From contig NZ_CP168034.1 in the NCBI RefSeq assembly GCF_041530365.1, positions 2,294,001-2,358,000 on the forward strand: a stretch of DNA of 64,000 nucleotides. The letters run 5' to 3'. The notes beneath the pieces are model-generated. The model had not been told where the DNA came from. It ran no database searches and worked only from the letters and a program-made list of their open reading frames with translations. Each line of letters opens with the position of its first letter. Within the stretch, counting starts at the first letter, position 1. Shown here piece after piece: positions 59,721 through 64,000 of the stretch. The position numbers were made by a program, and so were the translations under genes. Source of the stretch: Capnocytophaga sp. ARDL2 (GTDB taxonomy: Bacteria > Bacteroidota > Bacteroidia > Flavobacteriales > Flavobacteriaceae).

Positions 59721-61313
59721 TTAAGCTAACATAGTTACTGGATTTTCGATGTAGGATTTCAATGTTTGTAAGAAATCTGCTCCCATTGCTCCATCTACGG
59801 TACGGTGGTCGCATGCTAATGTTACTTTCATAGTGTTTCCTACTACAATTTGTCCGTTTTTCACCACTGGTTTTTCAATAATAGCTCCTACAGACAAAAT
59901 AGCTGAATTGGGTTGATTGATAATCGAAGTGAATTCTTCAATACCAAACATTCCTAAATTTGAAACAGTAAATGTTGACCCTTCCATTTCTTTTGGCTGT
60001 AATTTTTTGTTTCTTGCTTTTCCTGCCAAATCTTTGATTGCTGCTCCGATTTGAGACAACGAAAGCATATCTGTATGATTTACCACTGGTACTACCAATC
60101 CGTCTTCCACAGCTACAGCCACACCAATATTTATATGATGATTGATGATGGTAGCGTTTTCTGTCCAAGATGAATTTACTTGTGGATGCTTTTTCAACGC
60201 CATTGCACATGCTTTTACTACCATATCGTTGAACGATACTTTAGTATCAGGCAAGTTGTTGATGTTTTTACGAGCTTCGATAGCATTGTCCATATCCAAC
60301 TCTACAGTCAAATAATAATGTGGAGCTGTGAATTTTGATTCAGACAATCTTCTTGCAATCGTTTTACGCATTTGAGAGTTTTTCACTTCTTCTACTTGAA
60401 CGGTTCCTGCTACCGTTGGGGTGGAAACTACCACTTTTGGAGTTTCTTCTGCTTTGGTGATTGGAGCTGTCGATTGAGATGTGTTGAAATTATCAACATC
60501 ACTTTTTACAATTCTTCCATTTTCACCCGAACCTTTTACCAAAGACAAATCAATTCCTTTATCTTGGGCAATTTTTTTAGCCAATGGCGAAGCGAAAATT
60601 CTCGAATTTGAAGTATTAGCAACTGCAACCTCCTCTTCTTTTGTCTCTTCAACTTTTGTTTCAGCAGGAGTTGAAGTAGTTTTTGCCGTTGTGATATTTC
60701 CGTTTAGCAAAACAGAAACATCTGTTCCTTCTGGACCAATGATTGCCAAAACATTATCAACAGGAGCTGTTTGTCCTTCTTCAATTCCTATGTGTAGCAA
60801 AGTTCCTGCATAGAAAGATTCAAATTCCATTGTAGCCTTGTCTGTTTCGATTTCAGCCAAAATATCACCTTCCGAAACTTTATCACCTACTTTTTTCAAC
60901 CAAGTAGCTACTGTACCTTCTGTCATGGTATCGCTCAAACGAGGCATTGTTACTATCGACACATTTGAAGGGATTTCTACCGTTGGTTGAACAGTTGTTT
61001 CTTCTGTTTTTTCAGTTTCTTCTGTTTTTTGTGAAAAAGGAGCACCTCCGTTCAACATCAATTGATAATCTTCGCCTTCATTTCCTATAATAGCCAAAAC
61101 ACTATCCACTGGAGCTGTATCTCCCTCTTGTACTCCTATATATAATAGGGTACCTGAATGGAATGATTCAAACTCCATCGTAGCTTTATCCGTTTCGATT
61201 TCTGCAAGAATATCACCTTCAGAAATTTTATCTCCAACTTTTTTCAACCACGCTGCTACAGTACCTTCTGTCATGGTATCGCTCAAACGAGGCATTGTAA
61301 TGATTTCTGCCAT
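59721..61313 (-). CDS. pdhC: Pyruvate dehydrogenase E2, dihydrolipoyllysine acetyltransferase
   Basis: The core of the pyruvate dehydrogenase complex; it transfers acetyl groups from lipoyl-lysine to CoA. The 530-residue protein has two lipoyl domains (about 1-80 and 120-200), each with the lipoylated Lys in EIETDKATMEFESF, then an Ala/Thr/Glu-rich linker. A peripheral-subunit-binding domain (about 245-280, IFASPLAKKIAQDKGIDLSL) precedes the catalytic domain, with HRTVDGAMGADFL near the end (the active-site His and Asp). It starts 3 bases after pdhA. E1-beta and E3 are not in this window, as usual in flavobacteria. Confidence 0.96.
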   Translation of the reverse strand: MAEIITMPRLSDTMTEGTVAAWLKKVGDKISEGDILAEIETDKATMEFESFHSGTLLYIGVQEGDTAPVDSVLAIIGNEGEDYQLMLNGGAPFSQKTEETEKTEETTVQPTVEIPSNVSIVTMPRLSDTMTEGTVATWLKKVGDKVSEGDILAEIETDKATMEFESFYAGTLLHIGIEEGQTAPVDNVLAIIGPEGTDVSVLLNGNITTAKTTSTPAETKVEETKEEEVAVANTSNSRIFASPLAKKIAQDKGIDLSLVKGSGENGRIVKSDVDNFNTSQSTAPITKAEETPKVVVSTPTVAGTVQVEEVKNSQMRKTIARRLSESKFTAPHYYLTVELDMDNAIEARKNINNLPDTKVSFNDMVVKACAMALKKHPQVNSSWTENATIINHHINIGVAVAVEDGLVVPVVNHTDMLSLSQIGAAIKDLAGKARNKKLQPKEMEGSTFTVSNLGMFGIEEFTSIINQPNSAILSVGAIIEKPVVKNGQIVVGNTMKVTLACDHRTVDGAMGADFLQTLKSYIENPVTMLA

Positions 61314-61316
61314 GTC

Positions 61317-62315
61317 TTATAATTTATGAGGAATAAATGGATAATTTTCTTGTTCGTAAACTACATCATACATTACCGAAGTTTCTGGATATGGAGATTC
61401 TTCAGCAAATTTTTCGCATTCGTTTACCAAATCTCTCACTCGGTTGTCAATTACTTCGATTTCTTCGTCAGTAGCCCAATTGTTTTGTTTGATTACCTCC
61501 AAAACTTGAGTAATTGGGTCTATTTTTCTGTACTCTTCTACTTCCTCTTTTGTACGATAGTGTTGAGCATCAGACATTGAGTGTCCTCTGTATCGGTAAG
61601 TTTTCATTTCGAGGAAAGTTGGACCTTCGCCACGACGAGCTCTTTCAATAGCCTCGTGCATTGCTTCAGCAACTTTTACAGGATTCATACCATCTACTGC
61701 GTAAGAAGGCATTTCGTATCCCAATCCCAATTTCCAAATATCAGTATGGTTGGCAGTTCTTTCCACCGAAGTACCCATTGCATATCCGTTGTTTTCACAG
61801 ATAAACACCACTGGCAATTTCCACAACATAGCCATATTAAAGGCTTCGTGAAGAGAACCCTGTCTTGCAGCACCGTCTCCGAAATAAGTCAATGACACCC
61901 CACCAGTTCCTAAATATTTTTCAGCAAATGCCATACCTGCACCCACAGGAATTTGAGCTCCTACAATACCATGTCCACCATAAAATCCGTGTTCTTTAGA
62001 AAAAATGTGCATAGAACCACCCAAACCTTGAGAAGTACCTGTTGCTTTTCCTAAAAGTTCAGCCATTACTTTGCGAGGATCTACTCCCATACCGATAGGT
62101 TGCACATGGTTTCTGTAGGCAGTAATCATTTTGTCTTTGCTCAAGTCCATAGCGTGTAAAGCCCCAGCTAAAACCGCCTCCTGACCATTGTACAAGTGTA
62201 AGAAACCTCTTACTTTTTGCTGAATGTATAATGCAGCTAATTTATCTTCAAACTTTCTCCAAAACAGCATATCTTCATACCATTTCAGATATACTTCTTT
62301 TGTAAATTCTTTCAT
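61317..62315 (-). CDS. pdhA: Pyruvate dehydrogenase E1 component, alpha subunit
   Basis: Thiamine-diphosphate-dependent decarboxylation of pyruvate, together with the beta subunit. At 332 residues it has FLHLYNGQEAVLAGALHAMD, MITAYRNHVQPIGMGVDPR, SMHIFSKEHGFYGGHGIVG and the ThDP-binding motif YFGDGAARQGSLHEAFNMAM. The downstream segments ICENNGYAMGTSVERT and TYRYRGHSMSDAQHYR contain the phosphorylation-loop region of the eukaryotic enzyme. It is first in the pdhA-pdhC pair. A promoter (TATCTTTG) lies 56-63 bases upstream. Confidence 0.96.
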   Translation of the reverse strand: MKEFTKEVYLKWYEDMLFWRKFEDKLAALYIQQKVRGFLHLYNGQEAVLAGALHAMDLSKDKMITAYRNHVQPIGMGVDPRKVMAELLGKATGTSQGLGGSMHIFSKEHGFYGGHGIVGAQIPVGAGMAFAEKYLGTGGVSLTYFGDGAARQGSLHEAFNMAMLWKLPVVFICENNGYAMGTSVERTANHTDIWKLGLGYEMPSYAVDGMNPVKVAEAMHEAIERARRGEGPTFLEMKTYRYRGHSMSDAQHYRTKEEVEEYRKIDPITQVLEVIKQNNWATDEEIEVIDNRVRDLVNECEKFAEESPYPETSVMYDVVYEQENYPFIPHKL

Positions 62316-62370
62316 ATAAAAGTAGATACTATGATTTAATATTTATAAAGGTTGTCCTTTTTACAACGGA

Positions 62371-62378
62371 CAAAGATA
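62371..62378 (-). promoter_or_regulatory. pdhA-pdhC -7 promoter element TATCTTTG
   Basis: An exact TAnnTTTG on the minus strand, 56 bases from the pdhA ATG. The leader includes the small inverted repeat GTTGTAAAAAGGACAAC. Confidence 0.6.
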
Positions 62379-62429
62379 CTTTATTTATTGCAAAAGGAAA
62401 AAAAAACGCTATTAAAATCCCTTTGAATA

Positions 62430-63836
62430 TTATACTTCTGTTGACAATTCTATGACTTCACCTTCAATAAACTCTTCTTTTACGGTCAATTGTATTGACT
62501 CTACAGAGTTACGGTACATTTTTAAAACAGTTCCGTGATAGTGAGTAAAATCTAATAAATCCCCTTCTTGTAAATCTATTTCAGATTCATTATTCATTTC
62601 AGAAATCAATCCAGCTAATGTATCATAATGTTCACTTTCTTCAAAAGGAAATGGCAACAATCGATTAATATCTGATATATTTTCATGAGAATTTACAATA
62701 TATACACCTGTTTGCAAAGATTTTACAACTGGTTCTTCGTTGTCGTATTCATCTTGAATTTCTCCTACCAACTCTTCTAAAATATCTTCCAGAGTAACCA
62801 ATCCAGAATATTCTCCTACTTCATTGGTTACAATAGCAATTTGAGAGTGTTCGGATTGAAATTTTTTCAAAACGGTTTTTATCAATGTTGTTTCCGACAC
62901 AAAAATTGGTTCTCTCAAAATAGATTTCAACTCAAAATTTTCACCTTTTTGAGTATATTCTTTAAACAAATCTTTGGTATATAGTAATCCTAATACATTG
63001 TCTTTGTTATCGTCATAAACTGGATAACGAGAATATCCTTCAGTTAGAGTAAAATCAATAGCTTCTTTTACTGTAGAATTTACATCAACACTCGAAACAT
63101 TTTTCTTTAGAGTAAACACATTGGTTACTCGACGGTCGTCAAATTCGAATACATTTTGAATCAATTCTCTTTCTGTTTCTTGAATAGCTCCTCCTTCTTG
63201 ACTTTCGGTTATAATCATTTTCAACTCTTCTTCAGAGTGTATTTCACTTCCGTGAATTGGAGTAATTCCGACAGCACGTAAAATTACGTTTGCCAGACCA
63301 TTCATCAACCAAATGACTGGTTTGAAAACAATATAAAATAAACGCAATGGCCATGCAATCGCAAATGTAGTTTTGGTTGGATGTTGGATGGCTAATGATT
63401 TTGGTGCTAATTCACCAAATACTATATGCAAAATTGTAATGATAACGAAGGCTATTGGAAAAGATAAATTTTGTGCAATCGTATCGTATTTTTCTCCTAC
63501 GAAACCAAAGAAATGAAAACATCTCATAACCACTGGAGTCAAAGAGCTTTCTCCTACCCAACCTAATCCTAATGAAGCCAAAGTAATTCCCAACTGCGTG
63601 GCAGCTAAATAGGAATCTAACTGAGCGACTATCGTTTTTGCTGCAGAAGCTACACTCGAACGAATATGCTTTTGCACCTCGATTTGTGACGATCTCACTT
63701 TTACGATTGCAAATTCGGCTGCTACAAAAAAACCATTTAAAAATACTAAAAAGATAGTCAATATCAGTTTCCAGACCGATATTTCATCTCCTTCTCCTAT
63801 AGGTAATACCAAGCTACTCAGGGGTATATTATCCAT
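62430..63836 (-). CDS. CNNM/CorC-type membrane protein with CBS domains (hemolysin family)
   Basis: A 468-residue protein often annotated as hemolysin or HlyC/CorC. The N-terminal DUF21/CNNM membrane domain (about 15-200, with FLNGFFVAAEFAIVKVRSSQ and LASLGLGWVGESSL) is followed by two CBS motifs (about 225-345, EEELKMIITESQEGGAIQE; SQIAIVTNEVGEYSGLVTLE). The C-terminal CorC_HlyC domain (about 385-460) ends the protein. Members of this family take part in Mg2+ or Co2+ homeostasis; a toxin role is not supported by the sequence. It lies 114 bases upstream of pdhA on the same strand and ends near 62430. Confidence 0.92.
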   Translation of the reverse strand: MDNIPLSSLVLPIGEGDEISVWKLILTIFLVFLNGFFVAAEFAIVKVRSSQIEVQKHIRSSVASAAKTIVAQLDSYLAATQLGITLASLGLGWVGESSLTPVVMRCFHFFGFVGEKYDTIAQNLSFPIAFVIITILHIVFGELAPKSLAIQHPTKTTFAIAWPLRLFYIVFKPVIWLMNGLANVILRAVGITPIHGSEIHSEEELKMIITESQEGGAIQETERELIQNVFEFDDRRVTNVFTLKKNVSSVDVNSTVKEAIDFTLTEGYSRYPVYDDNKDNVLGLLYTKDLFKEYTQKGENFELKSILREPIFVSETTLIKTVLKKFQSEHSQIAIVTNEVGEYSGLVTLEDILEELVGEIQDEYDNEEPVVKSLQTGVYIVNSHENISDINRLLPFPFEESEHYDTLAGLISEMNNESEIDLQEGDLLDFTHYHGTVLKMYRNSVESIQLTVKEEFIEGEVIELSTEV

Positions 63837-63937
63837 ATTGTCTTATTTTATACAATTAAAGTTATCCAACAAAAGTATGATTTTTTTTACAATAACTAAA
63901 ACTATTTTTTATTATTGAATAAAATAAATTGCATTAA

Positions 63938-63978
63938 ACAAAAAAAGCACCTTGATTTCATTTCAAGACGCCTTTTTC
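63938..63978 (-). terminator. Imperfect hairpin at the window end
   Basis: AAAAAAGCACCTTGA and TCAAGACGCCTTTTT pair with several mismatches around a short loop. It probably ends a minus-strand gene that lies beyond the window. Confidence 0.4.
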
Positions 63979-64000
63979 ATGTCAAACAAATAAATTATTT

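Noticed and set aside
1..64000. CRISPR array, prophage, insertion sequence or integron
   Set aside because: No regularly spaced direct repeats, phage structural genes, transposase or integrase were seen on either strand.

Overview
The window is chromosomal DNA from an AT-rich member of the Bacteroidota, most likely Flavobacteriales/Flavobacteriaceae (a Capnocytophaga- or Flavobacterium-like organism; the genus is my inference). The signs are: the TAnnTTTG -7 promoter element repeated upstream of many genes; ExbB-ExbD-ExbD-TonB; SusC-style TonB-dependent receptor logic; type IX secretion C-terminal domains; a lipoprotein with a K-D-D surface-export signal; the oversized two-part Bacteroidota LepB; ParA-ParB-DUF5683; and small families DUF4286, DUF2795, DUF5606 and DUF2027-Smr.

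Layout. 1-1941: ferredoxin end, serS, DUF4286. 1985-8953 (all minus): exbB-exbD-exbD-tonB, followed downstream by a decaying array of TonB C-terminal-domain genes, a small membrane protein and three tandem beta-barrel paralogues (the middle one dead). 9221-11513 (plus): HerA-like ATPase, membrane protein, rhodanese. 11569-16208 (minus): queA, a frameshifted short-chain dehydrogenase, DUF2027-Smr, a chimeric remnant of a restriction-modification system, glmM. 16311-24412: lipoprotein, HopJ pseudogene, crotonase, a MscS channel with a TPR-HTH regulator, small membrane proteins, a barrel protein and WbqC. 24412-33307 (minus): lepB, dapB, DUF5683-parB-parA, a 1.1-kb gene graveyard, dnaB, accA. 33549-36119: large secreted adhesin-like protein. 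36413-45056 (minus): secA (frameshifted as read), DUF2795, folD, ffh, mazG, DUF5606, def. 45380-53497 (plus): a leader/attenuator-like transcript, a broken type IX-secreted protein, a TonB-dependent receptor, fabV and a large periplasmic protein. 53546-58173: nitroreductase, prfA, PH-domain protein, pyrF, sucC. 58394-63836: a possible small RNA, a surface lipoprotein, pdhC-pdhA and a CNNM/CorC-type membrane protein.

Most of the window is housekeeping: translation (serS, prfA, def), protein export (secA, ffh, lepB), replication and segregation (dnaB, parAB), central metabolism (sucC, pdhAC, accA, fabV, pyrF, folD, dapB, glmM). The unusual part is the amount of decay: at least ten broken genes or remnants, several with more than one nonsense or frameshift lesion. 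Between genes lie several families of degenerate palindromic repeats. One lesion is in secA, which should be essential and single copy, so part of the frameshift load may be sequence error; genes with several lesions are better explained by real decay. I saw no tRNA, rRNA, CRISPR array, intact insertion sequence or prophage. I did not find a convincing complete new system. The best candidates for follow-up are the TonB-C/beta-barrel array, the methyltransferase-restriction chimera, two short promoter-to-terminator transcripts, and the intergenic repeat families.
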